Positions 24,720 to 34,279 of a stretch of DNA of 64,000 bases are shown here, piece by piece. Position 1 is the first letter of the stretch; each line of letters starts with the position of its first letter. This DNA comes from JANNNF01 sp040385825. Its GTDB lineage: Bacteria > Pseudomonadota > Alphaproteobacteria > Rhodobacterales > Rhodobacteraceae. The translations under genes were made by a program, and so were the position numbers. The DNA is taken from positions 434,001 to 498,000 of the forward strand of contig JAZKGQ010000006.1 in the NCBI GenBank assembly GCA_040385825.1, written 5' to 3'. The notes beneath the pieces were generated by a model. The model was not told the origin of the DNA. It worked only from the letters and a program-made list of their open reading frames with translations, and did no database searches.

Positions 24720-25274
24720 TTACTTGGGGCTGCGCTTGGCAAGAATGCGCTGCAAGGTGCGGCGGTGCATGCTCAGGCGGCGGGCCGTTTCTGATACGTT
24801 CCTGTCGCACATCTCATACACGCGCTGAATATGTTCCCAACGCACGCGGTCTGCCGACATTGGATTTTCGGGCGGTGGCGGCAATGCCTCGCCCCGCGCC
24901 AAAAGGGCATTGGTCACTTCATTGGCATCGGCCGGTTTGGACAGGTAATCTATTGCGCCGATCTTTACGGCGGCAACTGCCGTTGCAATGGCGCCATATC
25001 CGGTCAGCACCACAATCCGGCAATCAGGTCGGCGGTCACGCAGGGTTTCCACCACGTCCAGCCCATTGCCATCCTCCAGCCGCAGATCCACCACCGCATA
25101 GGCTGGCGGTCGGGCCAGCGCGATCGCCTTGCCCGCCGCCACGCTTTCTGCGGTTTCCGGCACAAAGCCCCGCTTTTCCATTGCCTTGGCGAGGCGTTTT
25201 ACAAAGGCCTCGTCATCATCCACCAAAAGCAGGCTGCGATCCACGCCCAGATCAACCCCGATTTCCTCGCCCAT
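24720..25274 (-). CDS. regA: Redox response regulator RegA/PrrA/ActR
   Basis: 184 residues, the same length as PrrA of R. sphaeroides. The receiver domain has the acidic pocket VDDDEAF and phospho-acceptor Asp63 in VVDLRLEDGNGLDVV. It is followed by the proline linker ALPPPPENPMSADRV and the Fis-type helix-turn-helix NVSETARRLSMHRRTLQ. It controls photosynthesis, respiration, carbon and nitrogen fixation genes in response to redox state. ATG 25274 gives the standard N-terminus MGEEIG; an adjacent ATG at 25277 is possible. Downstream of senC and divergent from its kinase gene regB. Confidence 0.97.
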   Translation of the reverse strand: MGEEIGVDLGVDRSLLLVDDDEAFVKRLAKAMEKRGFVPETAESVAAGKAIALARPPAYAVVDLRLEDGNGLDVVETLRDRRPDCRIVVLTGYGAIATAVAAVKIGAIDYLSKPADANEVTNALLARGEALPPPPENPMSADRVRWEHIQRVYEMCDRNVSETARRLSMHRRTLQRILAKRSPK

Positions 25275-25331
25275 CATCGCCCCCAAAAACCTGTCTTGTT
25301 GCCTTCGACATAGGGCGCTGGCCCTGTGCCG

Positions 25332-25958
25332 TCAATTTGACGCCCTGCCCCCGGCTGCCGTGACAAAGCATGCCACCCGGTCAGCCATGGCCTGCGCCGT
25401 CACCTCGCGGCCAAAGAAATCGGCAAAGCCGATGCCCGGCAGCATCAGATAGGTAAAGGTGGAATGATCCATCAGATAGTCTGCGCCGGCCTGCTTTTTG
25501 TAATAGGTCTTATAGGCCAGCGAGGCCGTCTTTATCTGCTCGGCCGATCCGGTCAGCCCGATCATTCGGGGGTGCAGATTGGCGGTATATTCGGCCAGAA
25601 CCTCTGGCGTATCCCGGTCGGGGTCAATGGTGATCAGCACCGGCTGCACATCCAGACCTTTTTGCTCAAGAATATCGACCGCCTCGGCATTGCGGCTGCT
25701 GTCAATCGGGCAGACATCCGGACAGTAGGTATAGCCGAAATAGACAAGCGATGGCTTGGTCAATACCTGCGCATCCGTCACGGTCGCGCCGGTTTCATCA
25801 ACAAGCGTAAACGCCCCGCCAATATCCCCGCCGCCGATCTGCCCCCCCTGACAGGACGCAAAGAGGTTGTCCGTCTGCTGGCTGTAGACAAACCAGACCG
25901 ATCCCCCCAGCAGGGCCGCCACCGCACCCGCCGCCAGCCCGGCATAGAGCCTTGTCAT
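25332..25958 (-). CDS. senC: SCO1/SenC/PrrC copper-binding thioredoxin-fold protein
   Basis: 208 residues. An N-terminal membrane anchor (residues 5-25) is followed by a periplasmic thioredoxin-like domain with the copper motif CPDVC (Cys79 and Cys83) and the conserved His165 in YLMDHSTFTY. SCO proteins deliver copper to cytochrome c oxidase, and in Rhodobacter SenC/PrrC also affects the redox signal to RegB. It lies between regB (divergent) and regA (same strand), as in the classic reg/prr cluster. The longer open frame to 26357 is antisense to regB and not real. Confidence 0.96.
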   Translation of the reverse strand: MTRLYAGLAAGAVAALLGGSVWFVYSQQTDNLFASCQGGQIGGGDIGGAFTLVDETGATVTDAQVLTKPSLVYFGYTYCPDVCPIDSSRNAEAVDILEQKGLDVQPVLITIDPDRDTPEVLAEYTANLHPRMIGLTGSAEQIKTASLAYKTYYKKQAGADYLMDHSTFTYLMLPGIGFADFFGREVTAQAMADRVACFVTAAGGRASN

Positions 25959-26048
25959 TGTGCACTCCACCAACAGATACTTGTCGCGCAGTGATCTTCC
26001 AAGAACCCGCCCTTCGCAATGGGTCACTTTGCCCACCAAGGATATCCG

Positions 26049-27452
26049 ATGGTCTTGCCCCCGCCCACCGCTCTGCCCCCCATCCTGCGATCCTTCACCC
26101 TGCGATCGCGCGACACCCGCGGCGACTGGGTTCGCCTGCGCACGCTGATCATGCTGCGCTGGATGGCCATTCTGGGCCAGCTTGCCGCCATCACCGCCGC
26201 CGACCGGATCTATGCGCTGCAACTGCCGCTCGGGCTGTGCTATCTGGCGGTGGGTGCGTCGATCATCGCCAACCTGATCTCGATTTTCGTCTTTCCGCAG
26301 AACAAGCGCCTGTCGGAATCCGAGGCTTTGCTGACCCTGCTGTTCGACCTGTCGCAACTATCGTTCCTGATCTACCTGACCGGCGGCCTGACCAACCCCT
26401 TTGCGCTGCTGATCCTTGCCCCGGTGACGATCTCGGCCTCGGCGCTTGAACTGCGCACCACGGTTTTGCTGGGGCTTGCCGCGATCTCGCTGATCACCCT
26501 TACCGCCTTTTTCCATGTGCCGCTTCGGTTTGATGATGGCACCATTCTGAACGTCCCGCCGATCTTTGAATTCGGCTATCTGCTGGCCATCATCATCGGC
26601 ATCCTTTTTCTGGGCCTGTATACGCGCAAGGTCGCCACAGAAATCCGCTCGATGTCGGACGCGCTGCTGGCGACGCAGATGGCGCTGGCACGCGAACAGA
26701 AGCTGACCGATCTGGGTGGGGTCGTCGCCGCTGCCGCGCATGAACTGGGCACGCCGCTTGCCACCATCAAACTTGTCAGCGCCGAGCTGATGGACGAACT
26801 GGCCGACCGCCCCGACCTTGCGGCCGATGCGCAACTGATCCGCGATCAGGCCAACCGCTGCCGCGATATCCTGCACAGCATGGGGCGGGCGGGCAAGGAT
26901 GACCTGCTGATGCGGCAGGCCCCGCTGGAGGCCGTGCTGCGCGAGGCCGCAGAACCGCATCTGGCGCGGGGCAAACAGGTGGAGTTTTCGCTGGCCGACG
27001 ACCGCCAGCCGGTGATCCTGCGCCGCCCCGAGGTGATTCACGGCCTGCGCAATCTTGTTCAGAACGCCGTTGATTTCGCCCGCAGTACCGTGTGGATCGA
27101 GGCCGAATGGACCGCCACCACCCTGACCGTGCGCATTGTCGACAATGGCACCGGCTATCCGCCCCACCTGATCGGCCGCATCGGCGACCCTTTCGTGCGG
27201 GCGCGCACCTTTGACCAGGATCTGGACCAACGGCCCGAATATGAAGGCATGGGTCTGGGCCTGTTCATCGCCAAGACCCTGCTGGAACGGTCGGGCGCGG
27301 ACCTGACCTTCGCCAATGCCTCGGACCCGTTTCTGGCCCCCGAGGACCGGCCCGAACGGTCCGGCGCCGTGGTCGAGGTGATCTGGGCGCTGCCCAAGAT
27401 CCTGGCGCCGGCAGATCAGGCCCTGGGCAAGAACGTTCCCTTCTATCCGTAG
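26049..27452 (+). CDS. regB: Redox sensor histidine kinase RegB/PrrB
   Basis: 467 residues. Six membrane helices fill residues 30-190, with the quinone-binding loop GGLTNPF at 112-118. The phosphorylation site is His231 in AAAAHELGTPLATI and the redox-active Cys271 is in DQANRCRDIL, both matching RegB. The ATPase part has the N box (LRNLVQNAVDFA) and G boxes (VDNGTGY, GMGLGLFIAK). ATG 26049 has AAGGA 8 nt upstream. Phosphorylates RegA under reducing conditions. Divergent from senC-regA, with a 90-bp shared promoter region. Confidence 0.97.
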   Translation: MVLPPPTALPPILRSFTLRSRDTRGDWVRLRTLIMLRWMAILGQLAAITAADRIYALQLPLGLCYLAVGASIIANLISIFVFPQNKRLSESEALLTLLFDLSQLSFLIYLTGGLTNPFALLILAPVTISASALELRTTVLLGLAAISLITLTAFFHVPLRFDDGTILNVPPIFEFGYLLAIIIGILFLGLYTRKVATEIRSMSDALLATQMALAREQKLTDLGGVVAAAAHELGTPLATIKLVSAELMDELADRPDLAADAQLIRDQANRCRDILHSMGRAGKDDLLMRQAPLEAVLREAAEPHLARGKQVEFSLADDRQPVILRRPEVIHGLRNLVQNAVDFARSTVWIEAEWTATTLTVRIVDNGTGYPPHLIGRIGDPFVRARTFDQDLDQRPEYEGMGLGLFIAKTLLERSGADLTFANASDPFLAPEDRPERSGAVVEVIWALPKILAPADQALGKNVPFYP

Positions 27453-27543
27453 GGAACCTGTTTTTTGCACAGGCCGCACTGTATTTAACGAGCCATTAAC
27501 TTTCTCGCTCCTAAGTGGAATCCTGCAACCCTTGGGATAGCAC

Positions 27544-29130
27544 ATGGTGTTTGATTGGATTTCGTCGGTCGGGTTGATGCTGACTGCGGTTCTTGCGGCC
27601 TGTGTCGGGCTGCTGTCGCTGGCCAGTCTGCGCCAGGCGCCGGACGGCCCGCCCGACAGCCTGTTTGCCGGCTTCGCGCCCGGCATGGCCGTGACCGGCA
27701 CGCATTTCCTGTTTGATGGCGACACGCTGGTCGATGCCACCCCCGCCGCCCGCGCCCTGCTGACCGATAGCCCGGTGCGGGGCGGGGCATGGCTGCGGCT
27801 GGTGGCCAGACTGGGGCCGCGCTTTCCCGATCTGGAAACCCGTGTGTTGTTGTTGGGCGAGTCGGGCCAATTCATGCTGGCGGCGACGGGCGATGGCGCG
27901 CCCCTGCTGCTGAAGGGGGAAATGGCCGGGGGGCTGACGCGCCTGACCCTGATCGACCCCGAAGGCGACGCCAACCGCACAGGCACCGATTCCGCCACCC
28001 TGCTGTCCCTGCAGGACGAGGTGCAGAGCCTGCGGCTGATCGTGTCCAATGCCCCGGTGCTGATCTGGCGCGAACGCCGCGACGGCGAGGTGATCTGGGC
28101 CAACTCGGCCTATCTGCTGCGTGCCACCGACCGGCTGTTGACCGGGCAGGAACTGTCCTGGCCCTTGCCGCGCATGTTTGACCGCACCGCCAGCACCCAG
28201 GGCGCGGCAGGGCAGCGTCAGCGGCTGGACATGCCCGACGGGCTTTTGTGGTACGATCTGATGGGGGTGGCAGATGGCGACGGGCGCATGGTCTTTGCCT
28301 TGCCCGCCGATGCCACCGTCACGGCGGAATCCTCGCTGCGCGAATTCATGCAGACCCTGACCAAGACCTTCGCCCATCTGCCCATCGGCCTTGCGATCTT
28401 TGACCGCAACCGTCAGCTGCAACTGTTCAACCCGGCCCTGCTGGACCTGACCGCCTTGCAGCCCGATTTCCTGTCAGCCCGCCCTACGCTGATGTCGGTG
28501 CTGGATGCCATGCGGGAACGGTCGATGATCCCCGAACCCAAGGATTACCGCACTTGGCGCAAGCAGATGATGGATCTGGAACAGGCCGCCTCCTCGGGTC
28601 TTTACGAAGACACATGGAGCCTGCCGGGCGGGCAGACCTACCGCGTCATCGGCAGGCCGCATCCCAACGGCGCGCTGGCCCTGATGTTTGAAGACATTTC
28701 GACCGAAATGTCGCGCACCCGCCGCTACCGTGCGGATCTGGAGCTGAGCCAGTCTGTCTTTGACGCGCTGGAGGAAGGCATCGCCGTGTTTTCGCAATCG
28801 GGCAATCTGGTGATGACCAACGCCGCCTATTGCCGCCTGTGGCAGCATAACCCGGCAGAACTGCTGTCGGATGCCGGCATCCGGTCGCTGAACCGCTGGT
28901 GGCGCGACAATTCCGCCCCCAGCCTGATGTGGGATGATGCCGAAAGCTATGTCTACACTCTCGGCGACCGCGACCCTTGGGACGGCGAGGTTCGCCTGTC
29001 CGACGGCCGCCTGATCGGTTGCCGCTTTGCCGGGCTGGCGGGGGGGGCTACGCTGGTGTCGTTCCGGCCTGCCCTGGCAGAAACCACCCAGCTTGGCCTT
29101 GCCCCCGGCCCCGACCGGATGACCGCCTGA
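27544..29130 (+). CDS. PAS-domain membrane protein without kinase domain
   Basis: 528 residues. One N-terminal membrane helix is at about residues 6-28 (ISSVGLMLTAVLAACVGLL), followed by PAS-type modules near 160-260 (LRLIVSNAPVLIWRERRDG), 275-380 (HLPIGLAIFDRNRQLQLF) and 400-500 (ALEEGIAVFSQSGNLVM). No histidine-kinase, GGDEF or EAL domain follows. It begins 91 bp after regB on the same strand, so it may be expressed with the redox kinase and act as an accessory sensor; this is inferred. It ends 6 bp before the convergent dehydrogenase gene. Confidence 0.82.
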   Translation: MVFDWISSVGLMLTAVLAACVGLLSLASLRQAPDGPPDSLFAGFAPGMAVTGTHFLFDGDTLVDATPAARALLTDSPVRGGAWLRLVARLGPRFPDLETRVLLLGESGQFMLAATGDGAPLLLKGEMAGGLTRLTLIDPEGDANRTGTDSATLLSLQDEVQSLRLIVSNAPVLIWRERRDGEVIWANSAYLLRATDRLLTGQELSWPLPRMFDRTASTQGAAGQRQRLDMPDGLLWYDLMGVADGDGRMVFALPADATVTAESSLREFMQTLTKTFAHLPIGLAIFDRNRQLQLFNPALLDLTALQPDFLSARPTLMSVLDAMRERSMIPEPKDYRTWRKQMMDLEQAASSGLYEDTWSLPGGQTYRVIGRPHPNGALALMFEDISTEMSRTRRYRADLELSQSVFDALEEGIAVFSQSGNLVMTNAAYCRLWQHNPAELLSDAGIRSLNRWWRDNSAPSLMWDDAESYVYTLGDRDPWDGEVRLSDGRLIGCRFAGLAGGATLVSFRPALAETTQLGLAPGPDRMTA

Positions 29131-29136
29131 CCATGG

Positions 29137-30645
29137 CTACAGACCGTCCGGCACCAGCGCCGCGGGCAGGTTCTGATAGCTGACAGGCCGCAGCCAACGC
29201 CGGATCGCCATGGTCCCCACCGAAGTCGCACCAAAGTTGGTCGAGGCCGGATACGGCCCGCCATGCACCATCGCCTCGGACACTTCGACCCCGGTGGGAA
29301 AGCCGTTGGCCAGAATCCGGCCTGCCTTGCGTTCCAGCACCGGCAACAGGGCGCGGGCAAGATCGGTGTCGCCCGCATCCATGTGCAGGGTGCAGGTCAA
29401 CTGCCCCTCCAACCCGCGCGCCAGTTCCAGCATCTGATCGGCGTCGCGCACCATGACCACAATGCCCACCGGCCCGAACACCTCTTGCGACAGGGCGGGG
29501 TTGGCCAGATAGGCGTCGCCCGTCACCCGGAACAGGCCTGGCGCGGCGCTGCGCCCTGCATCCTTCGACCCGACCACCCGCTCGGCAGCCGCCGCGATCC
29601 GGTCACGCCCGGCGCGGTAAGCCGCAGCAATGCCCTCGGTCAGCATGGTCTGCGCGCCCATCGGCGCCAGTGCTGCCTGTGCGGCGGCCACAAAGGCCTC
29701 GCCCTCCGGCCCTGCCATCACAACCGCAATGCCGGGGTTGGTGCAGAACTGCCCCGCCCCCATGGTCAAAGACCCGGCCCAACCCGCGCCGATCGCCGCG
29801 CCGCGCGCCGCCACCGCCTGCGGCAACAGAAACATCGGGTTCACCGACCCCAGCTCGCCATAAAACGGCACCGGATTTGGCCTGCGCGCGCAAAGATCGA
29901 ACAGCGCCCGCCCGCCCGCCAGACTGCCCGTAAACCCGACAGCGGTGATCAGCGGATGCTTCACCAGCGCCTCGCCCACCTCGCGCCCGTCGCCCTGCAC
30001 CAGACTGAACACGCCGGGGTGCAGCCCGCAGGCCGTGATCGCGGCCAGCACGGCCTCGGCGATGATCTCGCCCGTGCCGGGATGCGCCGGGTGCCCCTTG
30101 ACCACAACCGGGCAGCCCGCCGCCAGCGCCGACGCGGTGTCGCCCCCTGCGGTCGAAAACGCCAACGGAAAGTTCGAGGCGCCAAACACCGCAACCGGGC
30201 CAACCGCGCGCTGCATCAGCCGGATTTCCGGCCGGGGCAGCGGGGCGCGGTCGGGCAGGGCGACATCGGTGCGCTGGTCCAGAAAATCGGGCTTGCGGAT
30301 GTGGCTGGCAAACAGGCGCAACTGCCCGGTGGTGCGGCCCCGCTCGCCCTCCAGCCGGGCGGCGGGCAGGCCGGTTTCGGCGGTGCCGATGGCGGTGATC
30401 TGCGGCCCCCGCGCCTCGATCTCATCGGCTATCCGGTCCAGAAAGGCCGCCCGGTCGGTGCGGGGCAGCGCGGAATAGGACCAGAACGCCGCCTCTGCCG
30501 CCATGCAGGCGGCGTCCACATCGGCGCGGGTGCCAACCGATACCACCAGCGCAGCCCCAGTGGCGGGCGACGAGGCAAAGGTCTGCGCGCCCTGAACCCA
30601 GGTGCCTGCAATCAGATGCTTGCCAGTCAACGTTCCAGTCAACAT
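29137..30645 (-). CDS. Alpha-ketoglutarate semialdehyde dehydrogenase (ALDH family)
   Basis: 502 residues. It oxidises 2,5-dioxopentanoate to 2-oxoglutarate in pentose and sugar-acid pathways. The sequence has the features of this ALDH subgroup: FGASNFPLAFSTAGGDTAS, GFTGSLAGGRAL (NAD binding), FYGELGSVNPMFLLP with the catalytic Glu, and GQFCTNPGI with the catalytic Cys. ATG 30645 has AAGGA 7 nt upstream. Same strand as the glycerate kinase and GMC genes, 113 bp downstream of them. Substrate is assigned by subgroup resemblance, so related aldehydes remain possible. Confidence 0.85.
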   Translation of the reverse strand: MLTGTLTGKHLIAGTWVQGAQTFASSPATGAALVVSVGTRADVDAACMAAEAAFWSYSALPRTDRAAFLDRIADEIEARGPQITAIGTAETGLPAARLEGERGRTTGQLRLFASHIRKPDFLDQRTDVALPDRAPLPRPEIRLMQRAVGPVAVFGASNFPLAFSTAGGDTASALAAGCPVVVKGHPAHPGTGEIIAEAVLAAITACGLHPGVFSLVQGDGREVGEALVKHPLITAVGFTGSLAGGRALFDLCARRPNPVPFYGELGSVNPMFLLPQAVAARGAAIGAGWAGSLTMGAGQFCTNPGIAVVMAGPEGEAFVAAAQAALAPMGAQTMLTEGIAAAYRAGRDRIAAAAERVVGSKDAGRSAAPGLFRVTGDAYLANPALSQEVFGPVGIVVMVRDADQMLELARGLEGQLTCTLHMDAGDTDLARALLPVLERKAGRILANGFPTGVEVSEAMVHGGPYPASTNFGATSVGTMAIRRWLRPVSYQNLPAALVPDGL

Positions 30646-30758
30646 CGCATATCCTTTTCGGTATAAGTTGGCGCCGCTTTCGCGCCTCTTTGCCATGAAG
30701 CGACGTGGCGCTTTTGTCCAGCCCCGGCTTGGCCGCCGATCAAGAAATCCCGCTGCAC

Positions 30759-32018
30759 TCAGGTCGGCGGCAAGATCAGGATGGCGCGAAAATCGTTCAC
30801 ATTGGTCAGGGTCGGCCCGGTGATCACCTGCGCCCCCAGCCCGGCAAAAAAGCCGTGCGCGTCATTCTGCGCCAGCGCCGCCTGCGGGTCGAGCCCCGCA
30901 CGGGCGGCGGCGGCCAGCGTCTCCGGCCCGATCACCGCCCCCGCCACCTCGGCCCCGCCATCAACGCCGTCAGTGTCACAGGCCAGCGCATGAATGCCCG
31001 CCGCCCCCTGCAAGGCCAAGGCCAGCGCAAGGCAGAACTCGGCATTCGGCCCGCCGACCCCGGCGCCCCGGCGGGTCACGGTCAACTCTCCCCCCGACAG
31101 CAGCAGCATCGGGCCAAGCTGTGCCAGTGCCAGCCGGGCCATATCCGCCGCCACCGCCCGCGCCTCGCCTTCCAGCGCGTCGCCCAGAATCTGCACCGGC
31201 AGACCTGCCGCGCGGGCCAGATCTGCGGCCGCCGCCAGCGACTGCATGGGCGCGGCAAAGATGCGGTTTTCCACCTGCGACAGGCGCAGATCCCCCGGCG
31301 CAATCACCCGTGACGGCGCGGCAAGGGCGGCCCGCACAGATGCAGGCACCGCAATCTGCCAACGGTCCAGCACCGCCTGCGCATCGGCGGGCGTGGTGGC
31401 ATCGCCCACAGTTGGCCCAGACCCGATGAACGCGGGGTCATCCCCCGGCACGTCCGAAATCATCAAGGCCAGCATCCGCGCCGGATAGACCGCCGCCGCC
31501 AACTGCCCGCCCTTGACGCAAGACAGGTGCTTGCGCACCGTGTTCATCTGCGAAATCGGCGCGCCCGACGCCAGCAGCGCCGCATTGACCGCCCGCTTCT
31601 CGGCAAAGCTGACCCCCGGCACCGGCGCCACCAACAGCGCCGAGGCCCCGCCCGAAATCAGCGCCAGTACGAAATCATCGGGACCAAGGCTTTGGCACAG
31701 GGCGATCATCCGCGCCGTCGCCGCCAGCCCGGCGGCATCTGGCACCGGATGGGCGGCCTCGACAATCTCGACCCCCCGGCAGGGGCGACCATAGCCGGTG
31801 CGGGTGATCACCAGCCCCTCGCACGGCCCCCATGCGGCTTCCACCGCCTCGGCCATCCGGGCGCTGGCCTTGCCCGCCCCGATCACCACCACCCGCCCCG
31901 CTGGCCGGGGCGGCAAATGGCGGGCGAGCGACCGCATCGGGTCGGCCACCTCGACCGCCCGGTCGAACAGGGCGCGCAGGAACCGGGCGGGCGGCAGGCC
32001 GTCAATGATGGCCGTCAT
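30759..32018 (-). CDS. Glycerate 2-kinase (GckA/TtuD, MOFRL family)
   Basis: 419 residues. It phosphorylates D-glycerate to 2-phosphoglycerate, feeding lower glycolysis. Signatures are VVVIGAGKASARMAEAVE, ALISGGASALL, KHLSCVKGGQLAAAVYPA, ISDVPGDDPAFIGSGPT and the MOFRL-type end GGELTVTRRGAGVGGPN...ACDTDGVDGG. Its start overlaps the stop of the GMC oxidoreductase gene (ATGA, 32015-32018), so the two are coupled. With the downstream dehydrogenase it suggests breakdown of a sugar acid to glycerate and 2-oxoglutarate-type products, an inference. Confidence 0.92.
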   Translation of the reverse strand: MTAIIDGLPPARFLRALFDRAVEVADPMRSLARHLPPRPAGRVVVIGAGKASARMAEAVEAAWGPCEGLVITRTGYGRPCRGVEIVEAAHPVPDAAGLAATARMIALCQSLGPDDFVLALISGGASALLVAPVPGVSFAEKRAVNAALLASGAPISQMNTVRKHLSCVKGGQLAAAVYPARMLALMISDVPGDDPAFIGSGPTVGDATTPADAQAVLDRWQIAVPASVRAALAAPSRVIAPGDLRLSQVENRIFAAPMQSLAAAADLARAAGLPVQILGDALEGEARAVAADMARLALAQLGPMLLLSGGELTVTRRGAGVGGPNAEFCLALALALQGAAGIHALACDTDGVDGGAEVAGAVIGPETLAAAARAGLDPQAALAQNDAHGFFAGLGAQVITGPTLTNVNDFRAILILPPT

Positions 32019-33499
32019 GCGAAAAACCCGAGTTCGGTGATATGGCCCGCCGTGCGCAGCGCAAGGGCGGCGATGGTCAGCGCGGGGTTGACCGCCGCCG
32101 AGGTGGGCAGCACCGACGCATCCACGATGAACAGGTTTTCATGGTCATGCGACCGGCAGAACGGATCGACGACCGAAGTGGCCGGATCATGCCCCATCCG
32201 CGCGGTGCCGCATTGGTGGCTGGGGGTGCGCCTGTCAAAGGCACGGCTGAGGACAATCGGGTATCCGGCCCGGCGCAGCAGGGTTTTCATGCGGGCGACC
32301 AGCGCCAGATGCGCGTCCCAGTTCGACCGTTTCCAATCCAGACAGACCTGCCCGTCGCGCAGCGTGACGCGGCTGTCGGGGTTCGGCAGATCTTCGGACA
32401 TCGCCAGAAGATCGACAGAGTGGGTCGCAATCCAGTTCGCCACCGGCAGCGGGATCGGCGTGTCCGACGCAAGGATCGGCCCCGAGATCTTGCCCAGCAA
32501 TTGCATGTTACCCAAGGGTTCTCCATTTGGGCCGCCCGTCAGATAGAAGTCGTTGACCTGCAAGGTTTTCTGGTAAATTCCGTCATTGCGCCGGAACGGG
32601 TGTATCGCCAGCACCGCCGACAGGTTGTGGTTCATGAAATTGCGCCCCACCTGATCGGACGTATTTGCCAGCCCGGTTGGATGTGCCGCATCTGCCGACG
32701 CCAGCAGCAGCGCCGCCGACATCACCGCCCCTGCCGACAGCACGATCACCGGGGCAGTCAGCAGGCCCATGCCCGCCACCTCGACCCCCGTGATCCGGCC
32801 CCCGCCTGCCACCAGCCGCGTCACCCGCGCGTTGGTGTGCAGCGTGACATTCGGGTGCTGCAAGGCATAGGCCAGCCCCACGGTTTCGGCATCCATCTTG
32901 CCGCCGCAGGTGTCGGGAAAGGCATCCCACGGGGTTTTGCCATGCGCCAGCCAGCGGTCGATGTCGACGCCCAAAGGCAAGGATGACGGGTGCAGGCCAA
33001 CCGATTGCAACCTGCGACGAAACTCGGCAATCGGGGCCTCGTCCGGCACCGGGGCAAAGTCATAGCGCCCGGAATGCGGGGGTTCGGTGGGGTCTTGGCC
33101 AAGACTGCCGCGCACCTGATACAGGGCTTCGGCCTGCTGATAAAACGGCTCCAACACGGCGTAATCCATCGGCCAGCCAGGGGTTGTGCCCCCCATGTGG
33201 CGCAGGGGCGAAAAATCTTCGGCCCGATACCGCACCAGCACCGCCCCGTAGAATTTGGAATTGCCACCCGCGACATAGTAATTGCCCGGATTGAAGGGCT
33301 TGCCCGCGCCGTCCAGCCAGACCTCATCCGGCCGGAAATGCCCGCGCGCGAAAATCGCCACCGGATCGCGCGCCTGTGCCGATGGCAGCATCCTCTCACC
33401 GCGTTCAAGTATCACGATGCGCCGCCCGGTCGGGGCCAGGGCCGCCGCCAGCGTGGCCCCGCCCATGCCGGACCCAATGATGATCACGTCGGGGGTCAT
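32015..33499 (-). CDS. GMC-family FAD-dependent oxidoreductase
   Basis: 494 residues. The N-terminal FAD motif is VIIIGSGMGGATLAAALA. The C-terminal GMC part has CGTARMGHDPATSVVDP and NLFIVDASVLPTSAAVNPAL, with the usual His/Asn active-site area. It oxidises an alcohol or sugar; the exact substrate is unknown. ATG 33499 has GGGAG 8 nt upstream. First gene of the minus-strand operon with glycerate kinase, divergent from the YHS gene across a 199-bp gap. No Tat or Sec signal is seen, so it is cytoplasmic unless exported with a partner. Confidence 0.9.
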   Translation of the reverse strand: MTPDVIIIGSGMGGATLAAALAPTGRRIVILERGERMLPSAQARDPVAIFARGHFRPDEVWLDGAGKPFNPGNYYVAGGNSKFYGAVLVRYRAEDFSPLRHMGGTTPGWPMDYAVLEPFYQQAEALYQVRGSLGQDPTEPPHSGRYDFAPVPDEAPIAEFRRRLQSVGLHPSSLPLGVDIDRWLAHGKTPWDAFPDTCGGKMDAETVGLAYALQHPNVTLHTNARVTRLVAGGGRITGVEVAGMGLLTAPVIVLSAGAVMSAALLLASADAAHPTGLANTSDQVGRNFMNHNLSAVLAIHPFRRNDGIYQKTLQVNDFYLTGGPNGEPLGNMQLLGKISGPILASDTPIPLPVANWIATHSVDLLAMSEDLPNPDSRVTLRDGQVCLDWKRSNWDAHLALVARMKTLLRRAGYPIVLSRAFDRRTPSHQCGTARMGHDPATSVVDPFCRSHDHENLFIVDASVLPTSAAVNPALTIAALALRTAGHITELGFFA

Positions 33500-33638
33500 G
33501 TCCGTGTCTCCCTGTTCGCGCGGCGGCAAAGGCAGCTTCAAGCGAGGCGACCCTAACCTGCGCGAACGGCTTCGTCACTGTCCGACCCAAGGCTGCCGGG
33601 AACTTTCCGCCAGCCCAGTTCACGATTCCGTCAGGCCG

Positions 33639-33663
33639 GTAACGCGCGGACCCGGCGGGCGAA
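33639..33663 (+). promoter_or_regulatory. SigF-like promoter upstream of YHS gene (15-bp spacer)
   Basis: GTAACG (33639-33644) and CGAA (33660-33663) with a 15-nt spacer. The Caulobacter SigF consensus I recall is GTAACC-N16-CGAA, so this has one -35 mismatch and a spacer one base short. It lies 36 bp before the YHS start codon. Confidence 0.45.
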
Positions 33664-33698
33664 ATGCCTTGTGAAGACATCAGCAAAAGGTTGCCGCC

Positions 33699-34229
33699 AT
33701 GATCAGAAGAACCGCCCTTGCCGCCCTGCTTGTCGCCCGGATCGCCCTGCTGCCCGGAGCCGCGTTGGCGGGGGAACAATACATCGACACCACGGGGTTT
33801 GCGGTGTCGGGCTATGATGTGGTGTCCTACTTCGCGCTGCCACAGGCGCCCGTCGGCACGCCGCAGCCAGCCCCGCTGCCGGGCAAGTCCAGCATCACCG
33901 CCGAGTACAACGGCGGGCGTTTTGCCTTTGCGACCACGGCCAACCGCGATGCCTTTGTCGCCAACCCGTCGGCCTTCGTGCCGCAATATGACGGGCATTG
34001 CGCCTATGGCGTGTCGAAGGGCGGCAAGGTTCCCGGCAACCCGACGCTGTGGCGGATCGTGGATGGCAAGCTGTATCTGAACATCACCAAGAACGTGGTC
34101 GGTTTCTGGGAAGAAGACATTTCCGGCAATCTGGCCAAGTCCGAAAAGAACTGGGCCGGGCTGGAACCGGCGATCGCGTCGGGTGACATCATCCCCAATT
34201 TCACCTCGGCGGCCCCGGTTGCGGACTAG
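33699..34229 (+). CDS. Exported YHS-domain protein
   Basis: 176 residues. A signal peptide (RTALAALLVARIALLPGAALAG) is followed by a single YHS domain: GYDVVSYFALPQAPVG, then ITAEYNGGRFAFATTANRDA and a Cys in QYDGHCAYGVSKGGK. YHS domains are often linked to metal handling, but the function of this exported type is not known. A good ribosome binding site (AAAGG) lies 8 nt before the ATG. It is followed by the ThDP enzyme gene after 50 bp. A SigF-like promoter upstream suggests stress control. Confidence 0.88.
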   Translation: MIRRTALAALLVARIALLPGAALAGEQYIDTTGFAVSGYDVVSYFALPQAPVGTPQPAPLPGKSSITAEYNGGRFAFATTANRDAFVANPSAFVPQYDGHCAYGVSKGGKVPGNPTLWRIVDGKLYLNITKNVVGFWEEDISGNLAKSEKNWAGLEPAIASGDIIPNFTSAAPVAD

Positions 34230-34279
34230 CCGCTTTCCGGCCACCCTGTCGGCAGATGCAGCACAGGCCGGAGGCCCCT

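Noticed and set aside
25959..26357. N-terminal extension of senC
   Set aside because: The extra frame is antisense to regB and lacks any conserved sequence; the SenC anchor begins at 25958.
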